Source of the DNA: Amoeboradix gromovi
Taxonomy: Eukaryota; Sanchytriomycota; Sanchytriomycetes; Sanchytriales; Sanchytriaceae
Assembly (NCBI GenBank): GCA_018985225.1
Contig: JADGIF010000316.1
Coordinates: 1-11,118, forward strand
Reading direction: 5' to 3'
DNA length: 11,118 bases
Part shown: positions 1-7,685 of the stretch, in pieces
How positions within the stretch are numbered: the stretch's first letter is position 1
Layout: each line of letters begins with the position of its first letter
Notes under the pieces: generated by a model
Seen by the model: the letters and a program-made list of their open reading frames with translations, nothing else
Told to the model about the DNA's origin: nothing
The model's database searches: none
Made by a program: the position numbers and the translations under genes

Positions 1-202
1 TGAACGAGATGCAGGGTGTTCTACTTTTATTTTGAAGAGGGGATTGAAGGTAATGAAAGAAAATTGGTATAATAGAAGATCTTTTATTAATGATAGCATT
101 TCATCCGTATGGAGCACCTCCTTTAAAAACGAGTTAGTCTAGTTTTTATATTTGGTATCCCAAATGTTAGTCGACATGAAACAATTGTGGAGGACGCTTC
201 TA

Positions 203-430
203 CTTGCCTTGCCCGGGATGAGTATGTCAAGTATATGTTCATTGCTGTCAAATGGTCTCTATCTACTTCCATATGACAGTTATAAGTTTTTATGTCTCCA
301 GATTTGCTTTCATTAGGGTGCCTAACCTTTTACACATTTGACCAGTCAGCGGTCTATTACATTGCACCATTGTGTTTTCTTTATTTGAATGATAGTTTGA
401 ACTAAGAGCAGTTTCAGAATGTAAATGGTA
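203..430 (-). pseudogene. Fanzor (eukaryotic TnpB-like) C-terminal relic, copy 1
   Basis: Fanzor proteins are RNA-guided, transposon-linked nucleases related to TnpB. This is the most decayed of three copies in the window. Read on the minus strand it aligns base by base with copy 3 (10437-10640). It keeps the spaced pattern of a CN, T.Q.C, GTL and NLET stretch around the zinc ribbon. After a frame change it keeps YNCHMEVDRDHLTAMNIY, the zinc-ribbon end plus the RuvC-III Asp motif (RDH..A.NI). A TAA follows NLET, the second Cys of the first zinc pair is lost, and the two parts are in different frames. It cannot encode a working protein. Its left edge is vague. The assignment rests on similarity to copies 2 and 3, since alone it would be unrecognisable. 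Confidence 0.6.
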
Positions 431-484
431 CATTTACTATAGCTAAGCAATGCCTTTAAACATAAAATATTCTAGCTGTATTGA

Positions 485-718
485 TATGTAGATATTAACA
501 TAGCGGAAAAAAAGGAGTATCGTGGATTTGTTCGCTTACAGATTTATTATAAGAAGATGTGTTTAGCCACAGGAAATTGTTTATTCGATTGAAATCGACA
601 GTGGCGGCACTTCAATCCCTCAATCTCTTTAGATGATTTAACTTCAAGAAGAGAATGGATTAAGTGCCAAGCTTTTAAGGATCTGCCGAATAAGATTAAA
701 AATAGTAAACTTATTTAA
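485..718 (+). pseudogene. Possible Fanzor N-terminal fragment
   Basis: A frame on the plus strand stays open from 485 to 715 except for one TGA at 590-592, and ends at TAA 716-718. It has no usable ATG. Its last third reads SLDDLTSRREWIK, then CQAFKDLPNKIKNSKLI. That resembles the stretch of TnpB/Fanzor N-terminal regions where a Trp is followed by a short Leu-Pro plus basic segment before the RuvC part. The TGA falls where a Trp would fit (LFD-stop-NRQW). It lies beside the minus-strand C-terminal relic but in the opposite orientation, so the two cannot be one linear gene. The family call is from memory of motif shape and is tentative. Confidence 0.3.
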
Positions 719-1015
719 TAACGCTTATTGAACCAGTAGGATGTTACTTTGGAAACTATCATTGGTGAAAAACTTTCACAAACCCTACGCAACTGGCAAA
801 TATAAAGGACGAGCCGCTAACGCATTTCTCTAGAGTTGAGGTGGTTGCAAGTGGAATTCCGTCCATTTTAGTTTCCGGATTCATAAATCATTCAACTAAT
901 AAGTGACTAGTACAAGGAATGCTATGTAAAGATTACTTTGTTTAGTTTTCCCATCTGTCATACTCAGCCTTCTCGCTTGCTATTAATGTTGCAATCTACA
1001 AAAGTTGAATATTAA
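719..1015. other. Gap without a recognisable gene
   Basis: About 300 bases between the fragment above and the stop codon of the Zip2-like gene. No frame longer than a few tens of codons is convincing. The right part must hold the 3' UTR of the minus-strand gene ending at 1016. No exact AATAAA is seen downstream of that stop on the minus strand, only A/T-rich variants. Confidence 0.5.
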
Positions 1016-2821
1016 TTAGAAATATTGTTTATTTTTCATAAAGTTCCTAGCTTTTTCGTAATTAGTTGACTTGAATTCCTCATTTGTAGATTTTATAAAT
1101 TCAAACAAATTGTCAAATTTTGATTTTATGCAGCATGCATGAATGTAGTTTAACGTTGGAATATTGATCAGTAGTCCTGTACTTGAGTCCAATGGATAGA
1201 AGGTTTTCTTACTCATCAGTAGTGATTGTCTATCAAATATGGCGATAAGTTGCTGTACTAGATTACCTGGTTCAAATATCATTTGCAGAGTGCAATGGTT
1301 CGGGAGAGAAATTAAAATACTTGCTATTATCGTGCAATCGCAAACTGGTATGCTTACAACATCTGACCCCATTGTTGTGTACTGCAATACAAACACGTAA
1401 ATTCTTTGAAATTTCAGTATGTTGTGTTTTAAAATACTTACCAATTGGGACTGTCCTATGTTCTTATTTTCATTGTTTATTTGTGAAAATAGAAACCCAT
1501 TTATAATGACTACAGCAACTGACTCATCAACAATTATTGTTGGCATTGTTTCCGCTAATTTCGTGTTTCCACTAATTTCTACCATATCCGTACAGCTGGA
1601 CATAATTAGTTTAGTCAACAACTTGTTATTCAACAGCAATGGATTAACAACAATTATAGCGCTTGATTTATTCAGTTTTATTTTTGCCGCTAGTTTTATA
1701 GGTGTTTTTTTTTCAAGTTCTTTTTTGGTTGTGATGACAATACCAGGGCCTTTTACACCAAGAGCGCTATTCATCAGCGAATCGATTTTAATTTTAACAA
1801 TCTTTTTCGACTCCAGTTGGCGGCTTGGAATCGAATCCACCGCAGTATTTGAACTGGGTTCAGAATTTTCGATTATCTCAAAGATTTCTTGCACAGATTT
1901 ATCAGAGTGAGTCTCTTTTTCTTTATTATTCCTGCTCTCAGAATTAACAGAAGTCGGTATAAATGGCATCAAAGTCATCGCGATATTGAAATCGTTGAAA
2001 ATAGCGTGGTTCCAGTTCAATAAATGCTCACGGTCAGAAAAAATCAAGAAGGAGAGGTTTAATGCTTCCTCAGTACAAGGCTGGCTATACGGAGTGAAGG
2101 CAGGTAAATTAAACTTCCATTGTTCAAACGGAGAGTAAGTCGACAACAAGTAGTCTGATTCCAGCGTCTTTATGAACTGCAGCGAAGACTTTGATTTAGT
2201 GGTCAAACAGATGCCAGTCTCAATCTGATCATTTAGAGAAATATCAGATGAAATTAGAAAAGGTTGCGTTTTTAATTTTTTAACGTTTGGAGACGCAAAA
2301 ATTAAATTATCAAGAGTGTATGGCAAGCGTCTCTTCTTAGCCAGTTTAACTGGAGTTGCCTCTTGAACTGCCCATCTATTACCATTATTTAAAACCTTTA
2401 CAAGAATGTTGTTGGCATCAAATGCATCATTTGCTGGATCTAATGGAGCAAAAATGTCCTTTTTTCCATTTTCCAACAACATCAGAGGCACTAATAGAAG
2501 GTTTGGTGGTTTTTTAGGAATCAACAGAGAAGTATAAATCGAGAGAATGTTATTTCGCTCCTCACCAGAAAGATCATAGGTGCCTAATAAGTGTTTCCAT
2601 TTCAAATTTAACTTGATCTTTTCAGGCTTCAAGTCTACTTTAAATGGGACCAAAAAAGGCATTTTTGATCCAATTCTTATTGTCTCCATGGGAATCTGTA
2701 ATAAACCAGTTCCAACCTTAAAAGATACGTCATAGGAAAACATTGTATCTTTTTCAGTCAATTCCAGTGTTTTCATGGGCTGAAATTGACCTAAACCATA
2801 TTCTACAAGTCTGCACAACAT
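1016..2821 (-). CDS. ZIP2: Zip2/SHOC1-like XPF-fold meiotic protein (ZMM group), 601 aa
   Basis: The first in-frame ATG is at 2821-2819. The frame also runs three codons upstream from a TTG, which a eukaryote would not use, and TGA closes it at 2849-2851. Residues 1-290 have a PFLVPF stretch near 55-62 and a basic AKKRR near 161-165. Residues 291-345 are polar and look like a linker. Residues 385-590 follow the XPF/ERCC4-like plan of Zip2/SHOC1: IIVVNPLLL (389-397), IIVDESVAVVII (429-440), IYVFVLQ (474-480), then a (HhH)2-like end with GLLINIPTLNYIHACCI (549-565). The XPF nuclease signature (ERKxxxD) is absent, as in Zip2. In yeast, Zip2 with Spo16 binds branched recombination intermediates and promotes crossovers. 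The yeast protein is about 700 aa. Only 54 bp separate it from the H3 stop upstream. The family call is from pattern. An Eme1/Mms4 or other XPF-fold relative is the main alternative. Confidence 0.5.
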   Translation of the reverse strand: MLCRLVEYGLGQFQPMKTLELTEKDTMFSYDVSFKVGTGLLQIPMETIRIGSKMPFLVPFKVDLKPEKIKLNLKWKHLLGTYDLSGEERNNILSIYTSLLIPKKPPNLLLVPLMLLENGKKDIFAPLDPANDAFDANNILVKVLNNGNRWAVQEATPVKLAKKRRLPYTLDNLIFASPNVKKLKTQPFLISSDISLNDQIETGICLTTKSKSSLQFIKTLESDYLLSTYSPFEQWKFNLPAFTPYSQPCTEEALNLSFLIFSDREHLLNWNHAIFNDFNIAMTLMPFIPTSVNSESRNNKEKETHSDKSVQEIFEIIENSEPSSNTAVDSIPSRQLESKKIVKIKIDSLMNSALGVKGPGIVITTKKELEKKTPIKLAAKIKLNKSSAIIVVNPLLLNNKLLTKLIMSSCTDMVEISGNTKLAETMPTIIVDESVAVVIINGFLFSQINNENKNIGQSQLVSILKHNILKFQRIYVFVLQYTTMGSDVVSIPVCDCTIIASILISLPNHCTLQMIFEPGNLVQQLIAIFDRQSLLMSKKTFYPLDSSTGLLINIPTLNYIHACCIKSKFDNLFEFIKSTNEEFKSTNYEKARNFMKNKQYF

Positions 2822-2875
2822 TTGTTTCAAAGATATAATTAAGCAGATTCAAGTTATTAAAGTTTACTGTTATAC

Positions 2876-3403
<528 letters not shown>

Positions 3404-3415
3404 TTAATATACTTT

Positions 3416-3823
3416 TACTCCTCTTTAAAAGTCCTGATTTCCGAGAAAATCAAGAATTTCCGCAGAGAAACTAGCAATGCTAGATGCTCCGTTATAGTGA
3501 TTGCTCACACTTTCACTACTCTGAGGCGGGATTGAATAACCTTGCTGCCATATGATCTCTATCTATCTTCAAATGACAATTTGTACATGTGTATGTTTCT
3601 AAGTTGGTTTTTTATAGTACCACACCTTGTACATGTCTGACTAGTAAATGATTCATTGCATTCGACCATCGTCTTTCCTCTTTATTTGCACTTGAACTTC
3701 AAGTGTTCCTTGAATGCGTAATGGGACATTGTAGCCATGTTTCTTGCGACCTTGCTCGACAAGCTACTTGTCATTTGACTAGTATTGAACGATGGTAAGT
3801 ATATCAGATCATAAGTCTTTGTG
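3416..3823 (-). pseudogene. Fanzor C-terminal relic, copy 2, with conserved 3' flank
   Basis: This is nearly the same sequence as 10322-10747 (copy 3). On the minus strand it reads DLIYLPSFNTSQM (RuvC-II region), then MATMSHYAFKEHLKFKCK, a TAA, then ECNESFTSQTCTRCGT (first half of the zinc ribbon). A net 2-base loss against copy 3 shifts the frame before YTCTNCHLKIDRDHMAAR, the second Cys pair and RuvC-III Asp. About 26 bases that in copy 3 encode the residues after MAARN are deleted near 3541. Similarity to copy 3 stops abruptly at 3823, so the RuvC-I part is missing. At 3416-3540 the noncoding 3' flank is conserved with copy 3. It lies in the same orientation as H3 and 12 bp beyond the outermost CCAAT box. 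Confidence 0.8.
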
Positions 3824-3856
3824 TACTGTACCTGTTAGTTATTTCTTTAGAATTGA

Positions 3857-4012
3857 TTTACCATTTGCGAAAAGGAGGAATATCGAGTGTTTAAGGTATT
3901 AGAAAAATCTGGAAAAGTGTTGAAATGATACAAAAATATACACAAATTCGCGATAAATGATTTATTCAAGAAAATAGTCAAGCTGCATTACAGTTTGGAT
4001 AACCTCATGTAG
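3857..4012 (+). pseudogene. Coding-like scrap, possibly Fanzor N-terminal
   Basis: This frame is open for about 50 codons with one TGA at 3926-3928 and has no start codon. It reads ICEKEEYRVFKVL, then KSGKVLK-stop-YKNIHKFAINDLFKKI. The first stretch resembles IAEKKEYRGFVRL at 497-535 (7 of 13 residues alike), the fragment beside copy 1. In both places the scrap lies just right of a minus-strand Fanzor C-terminal relic and on the opposite strand. The similarity is short and could be chance. Confidence 0.2.
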
Positions 4013-4018
4013 AATTTT

Positions 4019-4439
4019 CTATAACTTATCACCTGTGGGCGGATACTCACCGCTACCAATTACCGTTCTTTGCCAGCCAGGACTAACGCCTAAACTTTCT
4101 ATGACCGGGGGATTGCTATAACATACATTCGCATCTCGATTTATGAGAACCCCCAGAGTGGACACACTGGCTTTGTCTTGAAAATCCGCGAGATCATCAA
4201 GTACTGTTATATTTGCCATCATTCCAATGTCAGATAGAGCATGATTTGGAAGTATTTTACTCTGCAGGAAGCAAAACAATGTTCGTGTACCAAGTGAGTA
4301 GACCAGTCTCTTGGCTTGGATACTAAATGACCCTTTATGTTGTGGGTATAACCTGAATCAACATAGTATACAGCGCATCATGTTCTTTTGCTTTCTCGTA
4401 TCTGATTTGTTGGATGACAATTCCAACACTATTTTCCAT
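4019..4439 (-). CDS. Possible two-exon small gene, about 109 aa, unrecognised
   Basis: The last exon (4261-4019, stop TAG) is open on the minus strand and is richer in G+C than its surroundings. It encodes ALSDIGMMANITVLDDLADF, and later LGVLINRDANVCYSNPP and an end in GEYPPTGDKL. An ATG at 4439 opens a second frame (4439-4353) reading MENSVGIVIQQIRYEKAKEH. The two join in phase if 4352-4262 is a 91-nt intron with GTTATA at its 5' end and a pyrimidine-rich TTTTGCTTCCTGCAG at its 3' end. TACTCAC about 35 nt before the AG could be a branch site. The 5' splice site is weak. A frameshifted pseudogene is the main alternative. I do not recognise the protein, and RNA evidence would decide. Confidence 0.3.
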
Positions 4440-5465
4440 ATTAAGCTGACAACCGTAGTTGAACTTGCTAGAGCTAATGATGATTTAATGTTAATTTTTC
4501 AAAGTCCCAAAGATTTTCAGTGTTGCTTAATACGTAGTCTTTGCATGCTAATTTATTTATGACTTATTACAACGGTATGAGAATTACATTTTCGTGTTGG
4601 TATAGGCACAGACATGGAAAGTGCAATTAATAGTAAGTGGAAAATGGCTATTCTTCATGCGATGTCAAGTTAACAATTATTGACCTCAGTTTTATATTAC
4701 ATAATTCTCACATCTAAGAGAATGATATAGCAGTTTGGTACATCTTGGTAGTGGTTCTGCTATCTTTTTTTCTGCATAAGCATAACTCTTCAATTTTTAA
4801 AAAAGAAAAATGTCAAAATATTTTGTTGAAATTATTTGTCGAAAATTCATCAATTGTTTTACCACGTTTCGTAAAAGCACTTTGTCATTGGATTGAACCT
4901 TATCACGTTCTCTTTATGGTACTTGGTGCCGGTTAGTTGGTATTCTTCCGAGGAATATATTATCATTTGCTAATATTCCAAACCAAAAAGCATTGTGTTT
5001 CTGGTTATTCAGCTGGATGTGCTAGTACAAAAATCCGTTCTAGGTAACAATGGACAGAATATTACTTTAAATAGAGTACGAAATTGACGCACCTTCCCTA
5101 TTCCAATTTTTGTTTACTATAGTAATTAATGCATTTGGATCCACCGTATATAAAATCAAGTTGCTATTAAAATACATCACAGTTTTAGTGAATTAAATCG
5201 CATGTTTTATAATACAGAGTCGGAGTTTAAAAATGTTTTAACGTATGAAATTGGATGTAATACAAATAAATAATTGAGAGTTCAAACATAATTTCTCATG
5301 TGACACACTCGGCTATATACGCCTAAATATGGCAGGCAATCAAGCATTCGGAAGCAAAGATTCATAAACATTAAATTTTTAATCCAGCAAACAAATTGAC
5401 CCGATAATTAGTCTGTAACTCTGCGCAAGATTAAAGTGATAGGGACAGATCGTAAACACACCTCG
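4440..5465. other. Long gap with no supported gene
   Basis: About 1 kb, A+T-rich, with short frames only. On the minus strand, broken pieces such as KDYVLSNTENLWDFEKLTL (near 4540-4470) and VLLRNVVKQLMNFRQI (near 4880-4830) look mildly coding-like but lie in different frames with stops between. A strong TATATAAAA is at 5147-5155 on the plus strand. The right end must contain the promoter of the membrane protein gene starting at 5466. No tRNA or rRNA signature was seen. Confidence 0.5.
5147..5155 (+). promoter_or_regulatory. Isolated TATA box
   Basis: TATATAAAA, a good match to a eukaryotic TATA box, on the plus strand. It is 46 bp before an ATG (5202) that opens only 23 codons, ending at TAA 5271-5273, which overlaps AATAAATAA. 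The next real start codon, 5466, is over 300 bp away, so its target is unclear. Confidence 0.35.
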
Positions 5466-6227
5466 ATGTACTCAAATGAAGTAAATTTTTTATCCCACAT
5501 GTTATTTGGCGCATGCTGGACAGTATTTATTCAAGGGATTGTTAAGTGTCTTGTAGTTTTTCAAAACAAATCAGCAGTGATATTTAAAATAAGCGTACTT
5601 GGGCTTTTTTGTGCTATTATTGAAGCTACTGCACTGGCGTCTTCACTATACCTTGGTGCAGATATTAAATTGGTAACATACGTGGTTGTACCATTTTGGT
5701 TCGTAATGATTCAAGCTGCTAATTGGGTTTATTGTCTGAGAATCCGATCTATGGGGGGATATTACTCAAAGCATGATAAATATATTATTTACATACCCTG
5801 GATAATATTCGTGCTCCAGGTTCCTTACGTTGTAATTTCTATTCTGGTGATACATCAGCCTGCATATAACCAACTTAACACAATTTGGGGAATCAGCTTC
5901 AGCATTGCGATTTCATTATTAGAGATATACTTGTATTTGGTACTTTTGGCAAAGCTAAGAGTGTTCTTGGAGTATAGGCCTAACTTAAAGACAGCCTTAA
6001 GTTATGAGTTGACCGGCGGATTGCTACTGATATTGATATTAGAATTGCTATTGATTTTCGTAATAGTATTTCTCAGCCAGTTGAGCGGTATGCTTCGTCC
6101 GTTTACCTACATCCTGCGTTTGATGATAGTAGTGAAATTTTATGATGAGCTGATTATGGATTTGGGTTCCTCCGAACTAAGTGTAACTAGGGACACGAGT
6201 GCTGTTCTCAGCAATGAAGAGCCATAA
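5466..6227 (+). CDS. Seven-helix membrane protein, paralogue A (unrecognised family), 253 aa
   Basis: The frame is open ten codons further left, but only from a GTG. ATG 5466 starts the protein at the same place as its paralogues. Seven hydrophobic segments lie near residues 9-31, 37-62, 68-91, 108-130, 137-163, 181-204 and 207-225. Between helices 3 and 4 is the family's most conserved block, with WVYCLRIRS followed by GGYYSKHDKYI (about 87-107). Helix 7 begins with RPFTY and is followed by FYDEL. The tail is short, polar and acidic. No signal peptide is evident apart from helix 1. B (6427-7185) is the next gene, 199 bp downstream on the same strand. The layout recalls seven-helix receptors in outline, but no receptor or transporter signature is recognised. 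No AATAAA lies close to the stop. Confidence 0.85.
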   Translation: MYSNEVNFLSHMLFGACWTVFIQGIVKCLVVFQNKSAVIFKISVLGLFCAIIEATALASSLYLGADIKLVTYVVVPFWFVMIQAANWVYCLRIRSMGGYYSKHDKYIIYIPWIIFVLQVPYVVISILVIHQPAYNQLNTIWGISFSIAISLLEIYLYLVLLAKLRVFLEYRPNLKTALSYELTGGLLLILILELLLIFVIVFLSQLSGMLRPFTYILRLMIVVKFYDELIMDLGSSELSVTRDTSAVLSNEEP

Positions 6228-6426
6228 GGCTGCCTCAGCGACAAGGTGATCAAGTAAAACACGTTTTTATTTGAAATTATTTCTTTTTAGTTTTGTAATA
6301 CCATATTGGCTATAAAGATAGAGCATATGCTGAAATCTGTTAATCGATCAATTTAAGAAATTCAAGTTTGCCCGTCAGCGTCAAGCATGAAAGTTTTAAA
6401 AAATGGGGCGGTTCGGTTGAAACGAC

Positions 6427-7185
6427 ATGGCAATTTTGATAGATGCATATATTTTATTAATGTTGTCACATATGGTTTTAGGAGCGAGTTGGCTGCTGTA
6501 CATTCAAGGGATGATAAAATGCTTATTCATATTTAAAAACAAAACCAGTACAATATCTTTAATTTGCATATTGGGTCTAACGTGTGCAATTATAGATGTT
6601 ACAGTATTAGTGAGCGGGATATATTCGGATGAAAAATATGCAATCGATGTAGTTATTGTTGCTCCATTTTGGTTTATAATGATCCAATGTGCAAGCTGGA
6701 TATACTGTATCAGAATACAATCTATTGGTGGTTATTACTCAAAACATGACAGATATATCGGTTATGTACCGTTGATTATTTTAGGCTTTCAGATACCTGC
6801 AGTTATATTCACTGTTTTGGCACTGTTTATGACTCAGTATCGTGAGATGGGTATAGTTTGTGGTATTGTCTTGAGCGTGGCTATAACGATACTAGAAATA
6901 TATATGTTTTCTGTCTTAATAATAAAGCTGCAAATATTCTTAGAATTTAGGGAAAACACTAAAAGCATTTTGATATATCAAATGACTGCGGCATTAGCCT
7001 TGATGGTTGTACTAGAGATTTTACTGATTATTTCAAAGGCTGTGTTTTACAAATTTGACGTTATTCTTAGGCCTTTCACTTATCTGTTACGAATAGTTAT
7101 AGTATTACAATTTTATGATGAATTGCTGTCTGATTTGGACTCCATACCCTTGAGCAATCTGGTGGATCGCAAAGACGACGAATAA
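6427..7185 (+). CDS. Seven-helix membrane protein, paralogue B, 252 aa
   Basis: Colinear with paralogue A from HMVLGASWLLYIQG (residues 15-28) to FYDELLSDL (229-237). It keeps GGYYSKHDRYI (101-111), CAII in helix 2, Q.P at 122-124 and RPFTY at 215-219. The A-B pair is a direct tandem duplication, clearly old because long stretches between motifs differ. The seven helices fall at the same places as in A. The N-terminus is a few residues longer (MAILIDAYIL). The TAA stop lies inside an AATAAA (7181-7186), with a second AATAAA at 7191-7196. A TTTTAAAAAAT run is at 6394-6404, ahead of the ATG. The function is unknown. The constant motif is on the loop after helix 3, so a shared ligand, partner or lipid contact there is my inference. 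Confidence 0.86.
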   Translation: MAILIDAYILLMLSHMVLGASWLLYIQGMIKCLFIFKNKTSTISLICILGLTCAIIDVTVLVSGIYSDEKYAIDVVIVAPFWFIMIQCASWIYCIRIQSIGGYYSKHDRYIGYVPLIILGFQIPAVIFTVLALFMTQYREMGIVCGIVLSVAITILEIYMFSVLIIKLQIFLEFRENTKSILIYQMTAALALMVVLEILLIISKAVFYKFDVILRPFTYLLRIVIVLQFYDELLSDLDSIPLSNLVDRKDDE

Positions 7186-7196
7186 ACTTTAATAAA
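7181..7196 (+). terminator. Poly(A) signals overlapping the stop codon of paralogue B
   Basis: AATAAA at 7181-7186 contains the TAA stop (7183-7185), and a second AATAAA is at 7191-7196. If either is used, the 3' UTR is only about 15-30 nt. Confidence 0.45.
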
Positions 7197-7317
7197 TAAC
7201 TTGCTTTTATTTTGAATTTTCTTTAAGATCGTTAGACCTAGTCAAGCAGAATACATCTAGATCTTATCACATATACTTCAAGCGATAACCAGTTGTCTCT
7301 AACTCACATTCTTTTGT

Positions 7318-7530
7318 TCAATACTCAGGAATCAGCAAAGCAGCATATTTCTGCCCTAGCTTCTCGTTTGCATACTTCTTTACTAAGTCAATTTTTGCTC
7401 ATTTAATTGTCTATCATCTAATTTCGTGTTTACAGTCAACACTTTTGTTGGAGTCTCGCACTTTTATAGGATCAGGAACACCTAATGAGTGAGTATGTTG
7501 CAGCGATAGATTTGATGTTATAAATTTCAT
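7318..7530 (-). CDS. Possible two-exon small gene, 53 aa, unrecognised
   Basis: On the minus strand an ATG at 7530 opens MKFITSNLSLQHTHSLG, then VPDPIKVRDSNKSVD. Stops follow in frame, but removing 7433-7383 (51 nt, GTAAAC at the 5' end, TTGACTTAG at the 3' end) joins it to LKKYANEKLGQKYAALLIPEY and a TGA stop at 7320-7318. The joined length is an exact multiple of three. TTGAC just before the AG could be a branch site, as in very short fungal introns. The gene would be divergent from the deaminase gene, with 155 bp between the start codons. The unspliced frame also stays coding-like through several stops (TKECELETTGYRLKYM), so an ordinary decayed gene is a real alternative. I do not recognise the product. 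Confidence 0.25.
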
Positions 7531-7640
7531 CGACTGCGATTTATGTCCTAAGGGATGGATTTAGCATCTAATTTTAAATCTTTCTACGTTAATCTAGTAA
7601 AAAAGTTAAATTTTAGCCCTGAATTTTGAAACCAAGTCTT

Positions 7641-7657
7641 ATTGGCCGTGCCACGTG
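7641..7657 (+). promoter_or_regulatory. CCAAT box and CACGTG E-box before the deaminase fusion gene
   Basis: ATTGG (a CCAAT box on the minus strand) at 7641-7645 and the palindrome CACGTG at 7652-7657 lie 28-45 bp before ATG 7686. CACGTG is the core site of bHLH factors such as Cbf1 or Pho4 in fungi. Such a site so close to the start codon implies a very short leader or transcription from nearby. The regulator is inferred from the site only. Confidence 0.4.
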
Positions 7658-7685
7658 TTGTTTTTAGGTAACCGCATCTTCCACA

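Noticed and set aside
1321-1910. Plus-strand frames of 61 and 163 codons inside the Zip2-like gene
   Set aside because: They are antisense shadows of the 601-aa minus-strand gene, hydrophobic because they mirror its Lys/Asn-rich codons.
4311-4562. Plus-strand 83-codon frame
   Set aside because: It begins with TTG, has no motif, and overlaps the candidate minus-strand gene.
4889-4898. GGTTCAATCC on the minus strand, like a tRNA B box
   Set aside because: The flanking bases do not pair as a T stem, and no A box or acceptor stem is found upstream.
4745-4936. Plus-strand 63-codon frame
   Set aside because: It begins with TTG, its only Met is near the end, and the composition is that of A/T-rich noncoding DNA.
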